A stretch of DNA of 64,000 nt from Flaveria trinervia. Its lineage: Eukaryota; Streptophyta; Magnoliopsida; Asterales; Asteraceae. The notes beneath the pieces were generated by a model. It did not search any database. It saw nothing but the letters and a program-made list of their open reading frames with translations, and was not told the origin of the DNA. Positions 1-11,973 of this stretch are shown one piece after another; position 1 is the stretch's first letter, and each line of letters opens with the position of its first letter. The stretch covers positions 3,044,501-3,108,500 of the forward strand of contig CM046453.1 of assembly GCA_025506515.1 (NCBI GenBank), in the 5' to 3' direction. The translations under genes and the position numbers were made by a program.

Positions 1-1461
1 ATATAAAACGTTCGTTACTTTTACATGATCACACATGGTACGTACACATAGATAACATCACTATTATCTTCTTCGTTCTTTCATTCGTTCATTATGACTT
101 TACTTGCACATCGGACATCATCCGTACCAATACCATGTGCTACACCCCGGTTAGTCGTAGCTACCGGGCCGAAGTCAACAAATAAACAGCTAAACGTATG
201 CCACGGTACTAGGAGTAACCATCAGTCTTAGCTACTGGGCCGAAGTCAACAAATGAATAGCTAAACGTATGCCACAGTACTAGGGGTGCAAGACGTTACA
301 TAATACTTCGTTCATTCATCATAACAGGTAAAGCCATAGGAAAGATATTATACATCACACTAAGGAACATTAACATGCATCAACATCACATCATACAGGG
401 CAACATCATACATACATAACATACAACATCATCACCCTCATCATGCCCAACATGCTTTCTAAGACCTCGATCGTCATCTAAAAAAACTCTTATAGGAACC
501 TTTACGTCAAACTTACATCTGCACTTTCCCCCGAAAGTCAGAAGTCAATCTACACCTTCCTCGGGTTCAACAGCCCTATTCGGGCGTATGGACACCCTTC
601 AGTCGCATGGCCTCCATGCGACTGAACATCATGCGAATGAACTAATGCGGATGAACACTTATGCGAATGAACATCCAGTCGTGCGAATGGACAATGCGGA
701 TGAACACCTATGCGACTGGACCTTCAGTCGTGCGAATGGACCTTCAGTCGTGCGAATGGACCTTCAGTCGCATGACCCCCATGCGACTCGCCCTTAAATC
801 ATGCGAATGAACCCCAATCGTGCGAATGGACCCTAATCGCACCCTAATCGGCCGTATGGCCTCCATTCGGCCTCCAGTCGGTCGCCTAGCCCTAACTGAT
901 GCAGAATGCAGTTCATCCCGACTGCAGCCGAGGGTTTTCGGCCTCCAAACTCATCTAAACCCATTTTAAGCCCAAATCGACCATCCTAAACCTTAGGGAT
1001 GCATACCATAACATTATTCAAGCACAACCAAGCAAGAAATCAAGCCCCAAACGGGTCCTACGCATACATACACGCATACATACGGGTTTTCACCCAAAAA
1101 CGCGAAAAAGGGTTTTCAGATGTGTTCCAGCCCCAAAATCATTCAAAAACATGTAAAAGAGGGGTCCTAGAACTCACCTAAACGAGCACAACGACAAGAG
1201 CTTCGATTCGGCTTGCTTCACGACATTTTGGCGACCCGAACCAACCCGAACCAACACTTTTCCTCTTTTTCTCTTCTTCCTCTCTTCTCCCCTTTCTTTG
1301 GCTGATTTGTGAGTGTGAGGAAGAGGGTAAGGGCTGCCCTCTCCTTATATACTCCCCCTCACCCGACTTTCTTTCGTGGACGAGTTTGGTCCCTCGACTT
1401 TGGACTTTATTTTCTTTTCTTTCTTCACCGGCTTCAAAATAATAAATATTCGGGTGTTACA
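1..1461 (-). repeat. 3' LTR of gypsy element 1 (incomplete)
   Basis: This copy matches the right LTR from about 6778 onward and ends in GGGTGTTACA at 1461, directly before the polypurine tract. About the first 328 bases of the LTR lie outside the window. It lacks two blocks present in the right copy (around 7036-7168) and carries about 30 bases near 92-120 that the right copy lacks. A roughly 75-bp unit is repeated in tandem at about 150-290. Confidence 0.92.
590..895. repeat. GCGAATG minisatellite inside the LTR
   Basis: A degenerate minisatellite built on CAGTCGTGCGAATGGACCTT and shorter variants such as GCGAATGAAC and GCGGATGAAC. The cleanest part, about 721-770, holds adjacent 20-bp copies. 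The same array is in the right LTR (about 7464-7770), so it belongs to the element. A short in-frame ORF runs through it in both LTRs but is only an effect of the repeat. Confidence 0.8.
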
Positions 1462-1463
1462 AG

Positions 1464-1476
1464 TCCACCCCCCTTG
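1464..1476 (-). other. Polypurine tract of gypsy element 1
   Basis: On the minus strand this reads CAAGGGGGGTGGA and lies two bases from the start of the 3' LTR (TGTAAC). That is the expected place for the primer of plus-strand DNA synthesis. Confidence 0.85.
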
Positions 1477-1500
1477 AATAGGTTTCGTCCCCGAAACCTG

Positions 1501-1803
1501 TTATTCGTCGAACAAACGTGGATAATGCTGTCTCATTTCTTCCTCAGTCTCCCATGTTGACTCGGATCCCTTCCTGTGCTTCCACTGTACACGCACAAGA
1601 GGAACCACTTTATTCCTTAGCCTTTTCTCCTTTCGGTCGATGATTGCCACTGGTTGCTCCACATAATTGAGCCTTTCATCTATTTCAATGTCCTCCAGTG
1701 GAACAATCATGTCTTCATCAGCTATACACTTTCTCAGATGAGATACATGGAATGTCGGGTGAATCCCACTTAACTCATCTGGCAACTCCAATCTATAGGC
1801 CAC
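1501..1803 (-). pseudogene. Integrase C-terminus and chromodomain-like tail of gypsy element 1
   Basis: The 100-residue frame begins in the conserved stretch AYRLELPDELSGIHPTFHVS near the integrase C-terminus. It continues through LRKC and LEDIEIDE to VQWKHRKGSESTWETEEEM, the remnant chromodomain that in chromoviruses guides integration to marked chromatin. It is separated from the main integrase frame (1983-3206) by frameshifts in 1804-1982, so it cannot be made as part of one polyprotein. It ends 25 bases before the polypurine tract. Family assignment is secure; functionality is not. Confidence 0.85.
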
Positions 1804-1982
1804 CTCCCCTACTCGAGCAATGATTCGGAAAGGGCCTATATACTTGGGCTCAACTTGCCCCGCTTTCTGAATCGGATAATACCTTCCAAGGTGAGACCTT
1901 CAACATAACCCGGTCACCACCTGGAACTCAATTGGCCTACGTCGCTTATCGGCATACAACTTCTGTCTATCTTTGGCTGCCT

Positions 1983-3206
1983 TTATGAAGGCTTAATCTT
2001 TTCAAGCTTCTCTGTCGTAGCCTCGATTACCTCGACGCTCCCCAATTCCTTCTGACCAATATCACCCCAACAAATGGGTGTTCTGCATCTCCTACCATAT
2101 AGCATCTCATATGGTGGCATACCAATACTGGCATGATAGCTGTTGTTGTATGAGAATTCGGCTAACGGTAAGTGGTCATCCCAACTTCCACCAAAATCGA
2201 TCACACATGCCCGGAGCATGTCTTCCAGTGTCTGAATGGTCCTTTCTGACTGACCATCAGTTTGGGGATGATAAGCCGTGCTAATATGTAACCTCGTCCC
2301 CATAGCGTCATGGAATTTCTTCCAAAATTTAGATGTAAACCGAGTGTCACGATCAGACACGATAGACACCGGCACACCATGACGAGCTACAATTTCCTTG
2401 ATGAACAGATCAGCCAACCTCTCAGATGAATACGTCTTGCGGATCGGTAGAAAATGAGCGCTCTTCTTCAGACGATCAACTATCACCCATATGGCATCAT
2501 ACCCTTTCGGAATACGTGACAGCTTCGTAATGAAGTCCATGGTGATGTGCTCCCACTTCCATTCCGGTATATCCAAAGGTTGGATCTTCCCATACGGCTT
2601 TTGATGCTCTGCCTTCACTTGTAAGCAAGTAAGGCACTTACTCACATACTCCACGACGTCACGCTTCATACCCGGCCACCAATAATCTTTCTTCATGTCA
2701 TGGTACATTTTTGTGGCACCAGGATGAGTGGAGTATCGAGTCTTATGGGCTTCATCCATTATCTTCACCCGTAGATCCCCAAAACGAGGAATCCACACAC
2801 GACCGAATCGAGTTCTAACACCGAGTGTGTTTTCACCCAATTCCCTAACTAGACCTCTCATTCTTTCCGAGTTAAGGTGATCTTCTTTCAATGCTTCATC
2901 TTGAAACTCCTTAACTTGCTTCATCACATCGGAGGTCATGATTAGTTGATAAGCTTTCACCCGAATCGGTTCGGGCCTTTCCTTTCGGCTAAGGGCATCC
3001 GCCACCACATTAGCTTTGCCTGGATGGTAATGGATCTCGCAATCATAATCCTTTATAAGTTCCAACCATCGCCTCTGCCTCATGTTCAGGTCTTTTTGCT
3101 CGAAGAAGTACTTCAGACTCTTGTGGTCGGTGAATATGGTGCACTTCGTCCCGTAGAGATAGTGCCTCCAAATCTTTAGTGCAAAGACCACGGCTGCTAG
3201 CTCCAA
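1983..3206 (-). pseudogene. RNase H C-terminus and integrase of gypsy element 1
   Basis: The 407-residue frame opens inside RNase H (ALKIWRHYLYG, FTDHKSLKYFF, then the NVVADALSRK end of the domain). It continues with the integrase zinc-binding region (THPGATKM, then CLTC) and the catalytic core. Visible acidic positions are the Asp of MDFITKL, the Asp of VSDRDTRF and the Glu of DGQSERTIQTLED, matching D-D-E. The GMPPYEMLYGRRCRTP block closes the core. The frame breaks at both ends: upstream it overlaps the preceding RNase H frame by about 10 bases, and downstream it is cut before the C-terminal domain. This is a broken part of the polyprotein. Confidence 0.9.
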
Positions 3207-4190
3207 GTCATGAGTGGGATAATTAACTCATGGACTTTCAATTGTCGGGATGCATAGGCTATAACCTTCCCTCTCTGCATTAACACACACCCCAACCCTG
3301 AGTAGGAAGCATCAGAATAAACCACCAGATCTTCGCTTCCATCGGGTAATGACAGAACAGGAGCTTGAGTCAGTCTTGCCTTCAGCTCTTCGAACGCCTT
3401 CTCTTGAGCTTGACCCCATACGAACTTCACATCCTTTCGGGTCAACTTAGTTAGTGGAGAAGCAATCTTAGAGAAGTCTTGGATGAATCTTCTATAGTAG
3501 CCCGCCAAGCCCAAGAAACTACGGATCTCGGATGGCGTCTTGGTGACCTCCATTGCATAACCGCCTCCACCTTCGTCGGGTCAACCATAATCCCGTCAGG
3601 ATTCACCACATGACCCAAAAACTGAACTTCGCGCAACCAAAACGCGCACTTGGAGAATTTAGCATACAATTTCTCCCTTCTCAACGTCTCCAGAACCTCT
3701 CGAATGTGACCGACATGCTCAATCTTGCTCTTCGAATAAATCAGGATATCATCAATAAACACAATCACTGATTTATCCAACATAGGCCGACACACACAGT
3801 TCATCAGATCCATAAAAGCAGCTGGCGCGTGGTCAAACCAAATGACATGACAAGAAACTCATAATGACCATAGCGCGTGCGGAAAGCTGTTTTAGGGATA
3901 TCTTGTTCCTTTACCTTCAACTGATGATAGCCTGACCGAAGATCTATTCTTGAAAACCAACTAGCACCCTGAAGCTGATCGAACAAATCATCTATCCTCG
4001 GTAAGGGGTAGCGGTTCTTCACTGTGAACTTGTTCAGTTCGCGGTAGTCAATGCACATCCTCATACTACCATCTTTCTTCTTTACAAATAGGACCGGAGC
4101 ACCCCAAGAAGAGATACTCGGTCTAATGAACCCCTTATCAAGAAGCTCTCGCAACTGCTCCATCAACTCTTTCATCTCGGTTGGAGCCAA
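3197..4190 (-). pseudogene. Reverse transcriptase and RNase H N-terminus of gypsy element 1 (three frames)
   Basis: Three minus-strand frames together make one RT. 4190-3804 carries KKKDGSMRMCIDYRELNK, PLPRIDDLFDQL and the FSRIDLRSGYHQLKV palm. 3813-3451 carries FIDDILIYSKS with the catalytic Asp pair. 3553-3197 carries RSFLGLAGYYRRFI and the RNase H start VVYSDASYSGLGCVL. Frame changes at about 3810 and 3520 break it. Just upstream (about 4240) the linker after protease has an in-frame TAG where a coding residue is expected before IDLIPGAQPVAK. The catalytic residues survive but the chain does not. Confidence 0.9.
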
Positions 4191-4475
4191 CCGATACGGT
4201 GCCTTGGCAACAGGTTGGGCACCCGGTATCAGATCAATCTAAAATTCAATCTCTCTGTCAGGTGGCACTCCTGATAAGTCTTCTGGGAACACGTCTGGAA
4301 AGTCACACACAACCGGTACATCGGCTAGTTGTGGTGTTGGTGTATCCACATCTTTTACATAGGCCAAGTAAGCACTACATCCACGCCTCATACATTCCCG
4401 CCACCGCCATGAGATCACCTTCGGGATTGTAGTAACCGATCACCATAACCGTTACCGAACTTTCGTCAGGCGCTG

Positions 4476-6140
4476 TCAACCGAACCATCTTCTTGCGACA
4501 CAAATGTTCGCCTCGAAGTCCGCCAACCAATCCATCCCAAGAACCAAATCGAAACCACCCAAGGTCATCACAAACGGCCTAACAGGAAACTTATGACCCT
4601 CAAGTTCCACATCACAATTCTCTATCATCTCAGAAATCCTGGTAGACTTACCTATGGCAGTTTCTACATCAAAGGGCGTGTCAACACGTCTACTACTAAC
4701 AGGCAGCTTAGCACAGAAAGCAGCAGAAATAAAACTCCTACTAGCACCCGAATCAAATAACATAGAAGCTAAAGTCTGGTTCACTAGAAACGTACCGGAC
4801 ACAACGTCAGGGTCCGTCCTAGCCTCCTCCTGTGTCATGGTGAACGCCCTGGCGCTCGCCCTCGGTCCATCACTTCCCGTCTTCTTCACCCCTGAACCCT
4901 CAGTCCTCGACTTCTTACAATCTCTGCTCATATGACCAGTTTCCCTATAGTTAAAACATTTGCCCGACAGGCAATCCTTCGCCATATGCCCTGTCTTCCC
5001 ACACTTGAAGCACAAGTTTGACCCAAACCTACATTCCCTGCCGTGCTCCCTTCCACACTTGCCACACCTTTTCGACCCCGCACTTGATGTGACCACACGG
5101 CGTTCATCCACCCGTGCCTTTTTGTTACCCGTCGAGGCATCACCCCGACCAAACCGTTTCCCGTTCCAGTTCCGATCACCACCACCCTTCTTGCTCGCTT
5201 CGACCACCACCACCTCCCTCTCATCATAAAGTCTTCCGGCCAAATCGACCGCCGACCTAAACATACTTGGCCGGGCGGCGATCATATGCCGGCGAACATC
5301 CACCGGTAAACCCTGAATATACCTCTTGATTTTCCGAGACAGAGGCGTCACCTGATCAGGCACAAGCCGTGCCATATCATTAAACTTGGTGGTATACTGC
5401 TGGTGTGTCATGGTTCTAGCCTCCAACTGCAGAAACTCCCTTTCCAACTTGTCCATTTCCCGATGAGGACAAAATTCCTCAATCACCAACCTTCTCAACT
5501 CAGGCCATTTCATTTTCCCAATGGCCCTACTACCCTCAACTTGGACAATGTTGTCCCACCAGCACAGAGCTGAATCCACAAAAGAGTGGGTAGCAAACTT
5601 CACCTTTTGGTCCTCTCGGCACTCGCTGATATCTAGAACAGCTTCCATTTCCCTCACCCACCGGTGAGCGGCTGCAGCGGTGCCGTTTCCATCAAAAGTA
5701 GGGGGCTTGCATCTCATAAAAGCCCCATAATTACATCCTCGTCCCGTCTCCGGCACAGGCTCTTCTTCTTCCTCTTCATCATCAGATAGAACCGTTTCCG
5801 GCTCTGGTTGTTCCCGTTCTCCAGAGGATCTGTTTCTTTCTTTTATTTCCCCTTGTCGTACAGCCTTAATAACTTCAGTCACCACAGACGGTAAGATTGT
5901 CTGCATGACCTGATGGACTTCTTCTACAACAGCCTCCTTTACTGAGGCTCTCAGATTGGCGCTTTCGTCGCCACCCTCCAGATGAGGGGTCTCTGGTTCT
6001 TCATGAACCACCCTCTCAACTCTGGGTCTCCCTCTCTTGGGTCGCGGTTCAACACCGTGACCTCCACCCCTAGAAGCTTTCGAAGATCTACCTCCGGCCA
6101 TCACACGCACACTGAAAGATTCAAACACCAACACAGTCAT
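4476..6140 (-). CDS. Gag-protease polyprotein of gypsy element 1
   Basis: An uninterrupted 554-codon frame. The N-terminus is basic (KRGRPRV), followed by an acidic stretch around residue 120. The capsid-like retrotransposon Gag domain spans roughly residues 140-300 (WWDNIVQVEG, REFLQLEARTMTHQQYTTKF). Two zinc knuckles lie near 375-415: CFKCGKTGHMAKDC is complete, but in CFNYRETGHMSRDC the second Cys is Tyr. A retropepsin follows with MLFDSGASRSFIS (active DSG) and LVLGMDWLADF. The start at MAGGRSS (near 6101) is as likely as the longer one. No interruption separates Gag from protease, in contrast to the second gypsy element in this window. Confidence 0.9.
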   Translation of the reverse strand: MTVLVFESFSVRVMAGGRSSKASRGGGHGVEPRPKRGRPRVERVVHEEPETPHLEGGDESANLRASVKEAVVEEVHQVMQTILPSVVTEVIKAVRQGEIKERNRSSGEREQPEPETVLSDDEEEEEEPVPETGRGCNYGAFMRCKPPTFDGNGTAAAAHRWVREMEAVLDISECREDQKVKFATHSFVDSALCWWDNIVQVEGSRAIGKMKWPELRRLVIEEFCPHREMDKLEREFLQLEARTMTHQQYTTKFNDMARLVPDQVTPLSRKIKRYIQGLPVDVRRHMIAARPSMFRSAVDLAGRLYDEREVVVVEASKKGGGDRNWNGKRFGRGDASTGNKKARVDERRVVTSSAGSKRCGKCGREHGRECRFGSNLCFKCGKTGHMAKDCLSGKCFNYRETGHMSRDCKKSRTEGSGVKKTGSDGPRASARAFTMTQEEARTDPDVVSGTFLVNQTLASMLFDSGASRSFISAAFCAKLPVSSRRVDTPFDVETAIGKSTRISEMIENCDVELEGHKFPVRPFVMTLGGFDLVLGMDWLADFEANICVARRWFG

Positions 6141-6432
6141 TCAAGTGAACAGCTCAGTTTATGTTAAGTATAGTAAGTCCTTAATTACAGTGGCCAGTTG
6201 TGATTAGCCACTTACTTTACCTTCACACCCCAAGCATCACCTGTCCTGACTACATCAGTATTTAAATCTACATACAACACATAACACATACCATGCGCAC
6301 ATAAAACCGGTTAACTTTACGAAAATACCTGATGGCACGCAGCTACTCAGATTGGCATCCCATTCCCTTTCCGTCCCATTCTCAGTTCAAGTAAAGGTTT
6401 ATTTTGAAAATTTACCCATTTCACTTAAACTT

Positions 6433-6446
6433 TGGCTCTGATACCA
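6433..6446 (-). other. Primer binding site (tRNA-Met) of gypsy element 1
   Basis: The minus strand reads TGGTATCAGAGCCA, complementary to the 3' end of plant initiator tRNA-Met. It is three bases from the inner edge of the 5' LTR. Confidence 0.92.
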
Positions 6447-6449
6447 ACT

Positions 6450-8341
6450 TGTAAGGCCCCGTTCCCGGGACGCTTACAGCTGGGTTCTCATTGCACATAA
6501 AACGTATAATTACATTTGTATTTCTTAAATCGCAGCGAAAAACTAAAACAATCTTTCATTTCCATGTAAATGCTTTTGCAAATTAATACAACATTCATTA
6601 TAAAATAGCTTGTTCGCATTACAATGCAAAAACATTAATCAAAAGAATGCCATCCCCAAAAGAGTTGAGTAGTCGCCCGTGCCATCCTCAGCAACCATTA
6701 CCTGCCAACTGGAAACACATCAAAGTCAGCGTTGCTGAGTGAGTTCTAGTTTTATAAATACAACATACTTTACTTTCATATAAAAACGTTCGTTACTTTT
6801 ACATGATCACACATGGTACGTACACATAGATAACATCATTATTATCTTCTTCGTTCTTTCATTCGTTCATCCGTACCAATACCATGTGCTACACCCCGGT
6901 TAGTCGTAGCTACCGGGCCGAAGTCAACAAATGAACAGCTAAACGTATGCCACGGTACTAGGAGTAACCATCAGTCTTAGCTACTGGGCCGAAGTCAACA
7001 AATGAACAGCTAAACGTATGCCACAGTACTAGGGGTGAGCGGTAGAGGTTCTACATTCAGGGTCAATCACAAAGAAGGACCCGTTATCCGATGCGTGCAA
7101 GACGTTTCATTCGTTCATTAATACATGCATTCATTCATCATGCTCCTCTTTCTTTATCTTTCACTTTACGTTACATAATACTTCGTTCATTCATCATAAC
7201 AGGTAAAGCCATAGGAAAGATATTATACATCACACTAAGGAACATTAACATGCATCAACATCACATCATACAGGGCAACATCATACATACATAACATACA
7301 ACATCATCACCCTCATCATGCCCAACATGCTTTCTAAGACCTCGATCGTCATCTAAAAAAACTCTTATGGGAACCTTTACGTCAAAACTTACATCTGCAC
7401 TTTCCCCCGAAAGTCAGAAGTCAATCTACACCTTCCTCGGGTTCAACAGCCCTATTCGGGCGTATGGACACCCTTCAGTCGCATGGGCTCCATGCGACTG
7501 AACATCATGCGAATGAACTAATGCGGATGAACACCTATGCGAATGAACATCCAGTCGTGCGAATGGACAATGCGGATGAACACCTATGCGACTGGACCTT
7601 CAGTCGTGCGAATGGACCTTCAGTCGTGCGAATGGACCTTCAGTCGCATGACCCCCATGCGACTCGCCCTTAAATCATGCGAATGAACCCCAATCGTGCG
7701 AATGGACCCCAATCGCACCCTAATCGGCCGTATGGCCTCCATTCGGCCTCCAGTCGGTCGCCTAGCCCTAACTGATGCAGAATGCAGTTCATCCGACTGC
7801 AGCCGAGGGTTTTCGGCCTCCAAACTCATCTAAACCCATTTTAAGCCCAAATAGACCATCCTAAACCTTAGGGATGCATACCATAACATTATTCAAGCAC
7901 AACCAAGCAAGAAATCAAGCCCCAAACGGGTCCTACGCATACATACACGCATACATACGGGTTTTCACCCAAAAACGTGAAAAAGGGTTTTCAGATGTGT
8001 TCCAGCCCCAAAATCATTCAAAAACATGTAAAAGAGGGGTCCTAGAACTCACCTAAACGAGCACAACGACAAGAGCTTCGATTCGGCTTGCTTCACGACA
8101 ATTTTGGCGACCCGAACCAACCCGAACCAACACTTTTCCTCTTTTTCTCTTCTTTCTCTCTTCTCCCCTTTCTTTGGCTGATTTGTGAGTGTGGGGGAGA
8201 GGGTAAGGGCTTCCCTCTCCCTTATATACTCCCCCTCACCCGATTTTCTTTCGTGGGCGAGTTTGGTCCTTCGACTTTGGACTTTATTTTCTTTTTTTTT
8301 TTCTTCACCGGCTTCAAAATAATAAATATTCGGGTGTTACA
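6450..8341 (-). repeat. 5' LTR of gypsy element 1 (complete)
   Basis: The LTR is 1892 bp and has TG...CA ends (minus strand TGTAAC...CTTACA). It matches 1-1461 with indels. It contains the same tandem 75-bp unit (about 6890-7035), the GCGAATG minisatellite, and a pyrimidine-rich segment near 8130-8230 followed on the plus strand by TTATATACTCCCCC. Small ORFs inside it occur identically in both LTRs and are not genes. Confidence 0.93.
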
Positions 8342-8346
8342 GTGCT

Positions 8347-8349
<3 letters not shown>

Positions 8350-8382
<33 letters not shown>

Positions 8383-8404
8383 ACACACACAACACACATA
8401 TATA

Positions 8405-8445
<41 letters not shown>

Positions 8446-8457
8446 TATATATATATA
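8350..8457. repeat. Compound (CA)n/(TA)n microsatellite
   Basis: A run of CA with two interruptions passes into TA-rich repeats. It starts nine bases after the right LTR of gypsy element 1, so the retrotransposon inserted at the edge of a microsatellite or the array grew there afterwards. Confidence 0.95.
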
Positions 8458-8743
8458 AACACACCACATATACATATGTAATTAATTAACGTTATGATAA
8501 TTGAAAAGAAAACATTTTGTACTTCTATCTTATATATGTGGGACCTTGTACAGCATACTAGGGGCAGAAGTATTTGTCCATTTCACATATAATTTCACAA
8601 CTATACAAATGGTCCTTGTGGTTTTTTTAACTAATATGTTCGTGTAATAAACATAAAAAAAATAGTCAGGGTGTTAATTTTTAAATAACGTATACACCAG
8701 ACAAACTGCTTATATTGCAAGCATCAATGGGCTCGGAATTTTA

Positions 8744-8886
<143 letters not shown>

Positions 8887-11868
8887 TGATTATAAATCAT
8901 ATTTGCATAAGATATGTTAAAGTAAAATGTGTAATGAGCTAATTTAAAATGTATAATGGGTCAACTATATAAACGATTTTTAAAATATATGCAATATATA
9001 TTTTGTTGAGCTTCTTAAAAGATTGAGCCCTAAGCGAATGACCCTCCCATTTCTCCCTGGGTCAACCATGGCAGCAAAGTTGGAGTTAGTGAGTTAGTTG
9101 CACTTGGTGAACTTGAAATCTGAAGAAGGTTATATGAAAGTGCACTATATATTTACCAATGAGTAACTAATATCAAGTATGTGTGTGCATGTAACACATG
9201 TTATCATGTCATGTGTATTTGCATATTGTTAAAAACAAGAACCAACATTTATTAGAAATCGAGACCATAATCAACTATAGGCAAAGTGAACCGGAGGAGT
9301 CTCATCCATATATACCAATAGAGCATCTATATGATCTACTCCTCGTGTGACAAGATTTTGTTTTCACCAATACAAAGTTATTGAGGCCGTTCACTTTATC
9401 TCCACCAAGACAGAATGTTAAATCTTACAACATAGTAAATTAATACTCATCCTAAGGAGACCAAATATATTTTAAATTTTAACAATGAATGAACTTTTTG
9501 TAGAAATACTGAGGTTTTGTTTGCCATTCAACATTTTAGTTTTTAGGATTTATATAAACCATAACGATTATGATATTAGTATATTTTAAATCAATTCTAT
9601 GTCAAAGTTTTATTGGTTAATTATTTTGATTAATATTTATGAATGTGTTAATAAACTCTGAACCACCCTTTATATGTGTGTGTAAATAACAATTGAAGAC
9701 GTATGCTACCATAGCCACTAACCCGGTAACCATATCCGGTAATCCGATCTAATTTGATCCATGGTATTTCGCACGTATGTGCAAGATTGTGTTATAATTA
9801 TTTGCTAACATGAAAAAATTGTATTCGACACATGCTAATTATTGACCATTATCAATGTAATCAGCAGTTGCTATCACAATGATTATGTCAAATTGGATCC
9901 TACTGGTCTTCGATAGTGAAAGGTAACACTAATATGTGAAAATGAATTTCGGTCATGTATTCAATAGTAAAAGGTAACACTAAGATGTCACCCTTACTCA
10001 TTACACGTTATTTTTTGTTGGAAAAATGATATTCAAACTAGAATTTACTTATCTTTTGAATCATAGGAAAAGAAATGATAAATCTATAAAAAAAAGTTAT
10101 GTCCCGCGTAGGAGAGATGAAAAAACTATAAAGGGTTTAAGGAGGTTTGTGGAGTGGACTTAGTTTCTTAGCATCTGGAGCACAAAGAGTGTTAAGCACC
10201 CTATACGCGCACACCCTAGTGGGAGGTTGAAAACTTAGGGCAATAATGTGGCGGTTTGATAAAACACTTGGCATTTCGCTGGCTTGTATTATTGCGAGCC
10301 ACTTGAGAGTCACATTTCCTATATTTACTAATGTTCATTACATTGGCTTAGATTAGGATGATACAAGATGGGTTCAGTTTGTGCCACTTGTCATCACAAA
10401 TAGGTTGTGACTAAGGATGAAAAGCATGAAAAAGTGTGATGGTTTGTAGGTAACTGATATCAATGTTTTCCGTATTCTTTAAGTCCCATATTTATTCTCA
10501 CATTAGGTTGTAATGAAGAAATATCCCTCATTGTAGCGAGACTAACAACAATTTGTTTGCAGGGATCAAGGGCGGAGCTTCATTAGGGCCATGATAGGCC
10601 ACCGTCCACCCTCGTTTTTTCATTAGTAGTGTTAGTTTTAAGCATGATAGTGTTAATTTTTGATTTGTTAGCTCAAACTTTTTTATATATATTGAGTTCG
10701 CCTCTCCTAAAAAAAGTTTACTCCCCCTCCCCCCGGCTCTCGACCCCTTATAATCTAGTTCAAACTCTCTCACTAGCAGGATCAATACCATTTGTGTGCT
10801 TGAAGCTTCATGTTGTGAGAACATTCAATTGTGACAAGAATTTGCTTCTTTAAGACCCTTTTATGCTATGTTGTGTGCTTACTTCGTCCTCCCAAGTTAT
10901 TGATGTAGGTTATATAGTGGTGGCGGCGACATAATATTAATGTCAAGTGGAAATCATTAATGAGTGGTAAATAAGGCGCATGAACGAGATCATGATCCCG
11001 TGTGGTGTCACATGAGGTAAGATGATATGTTGTCAAGATACATCATGATAGGTCCAAGGCAAAGAAAGACAGAAAGTAATGAACCATGCGAAGAAGGAAC
11101 GTTGGTCGATCTACGATGAACGCCACATAAAGCTCATGAGACGGTAAATTTTGCCTTTGGCCAAAAATATAATCAAACTCAAATCACATATTTCACATAT
11201 TGCACAAAAGTAACAAAAGGCTCAATTTGAGATTCATAAGAATAATAAACGAAAAAGTAAAATGCTAGTTCAAAAATGTGAAAATGACAAAGGGTGTGAA
11301 AGGGGAAGGGGTTATCTTGTTAGGCCCAAGTCGTTTTCGTTGTCTGGAGTAATAAATAGGCCAAGTGTTTTCCGAAATTATTGGTGAACCAACGACCACA
11401 TGCACCACACATCCATGTGATCATGTTAAGTTACTAATATACCGACATCATGACTTCAAATAAGCACGAGTACTCTTGACGGATAAATTAGTAACGCGAA
11501 CGAGTTAAGTAGTATAGCGTTGTAGTGTGCTTGGCCTAGCACAAGTTAAGTAGTTACTAATAATGAACGAGTTAATTTGTTTTCTCGTAGTAGGAAACAA
11601 ATTTTGATGCAACATGAAAACTCTACATGAAACTAGCACAAATTTATGAGTTTAGATTTAGGTTAAACAGTTAGCGTCAAACTCCTCGTGAACACGTTTA
11701 GCAAAATGAATCATTATTTCGGTCAATTTGACTAGTTTGTGAGTTCAACTGTTGTATTCTAAAACATAAAATTAATCTAAAACATAAAATTAATTTTGTT
11801 GTGTACTTTTTGTCGAATTTTGAATGTTTAAGGAGAATTGTACTTCTCTTGTAATTTAAATATAGCAT

Positions 11869-11870
<2 letters not shown>
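8887..11870. other. AT-rich intergenic DNA, no gene recognised
   Basis: I find no convincing coding exon, tRNA or complete transposon here. A GGGCGGAGCTTC motif at about 10570 and a nearby GCAGG(G)ATCAA direct repeat (10559 and about 10776) resemble edges of hAT-type remnants, but matching inverted ends are missing. Confidence 0.6.

Positions 11871-11949
<79 letters not shown>
11871..11949. repeat. (TA)n microsatellite
   Basis: About 78 bases of uninterrupted TA dinucleotides, ending 24 bases before a CACTA-type element. The Ile-Tyr-rich reading frame through it is not coding. Confidence 0.97.
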
Positions 11950-11952
<3 letters not shown>

Positions 11953-11973
11953 TTTTATTTACGACTTTAGAGT

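Larger units (their letters stand above)
1..8341 (-). mobile_element. Ty3/gypsy LTR retrotransposon, chromovirus-like, degraded, left end cut by window
   Basis: The element reads on the minus strand: 5' LTR at 6450-8341, primer site, gag-protease, reverse transcriptase, RNase H, integrase, chromodomain-like tail, polypurine tract, and 3' LTR at 1-1461. Protease-RT-RNaseH-integrase is the Ty3/gypsy order, and a C-terminal tail with a TWE motif points to a chromovirus, most like the Tekay/Del group. Gag-protease is still one long open frame, but pol is broken into at least five frames and has an in-frame stop just before RT, so it is not autonomous. The left target duplication lies outside the window; the five bases after the right LTR are GTGCT. 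Lineage is from protein motifs only. Confidence 0.93.

Noticed and set aside
590..895. CRISPR-like array
   Set aside because: Units are contiguous and degenerate, with no unique spacers. This is a plant nuclear LTR minisatellite.
999..1181. 60-residue ORF present again at 7874-8056
   Set aside because: It lies in both LTRs of the same element and so is duplicated by transposition. No known domain or coding bias.
8342..8346. GTGCT as right target duplication of gypsy element 1
   Set aside because: The left partner lies outside the window, so it cannot be tested.
10528..10824. 98-residue minus-strand ORF with a hAT-like GGGCGGAGC motif
   Set aside because: No matching inverted end was found, and the peptide shows no transposase or host domain. 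Left as intergenic.
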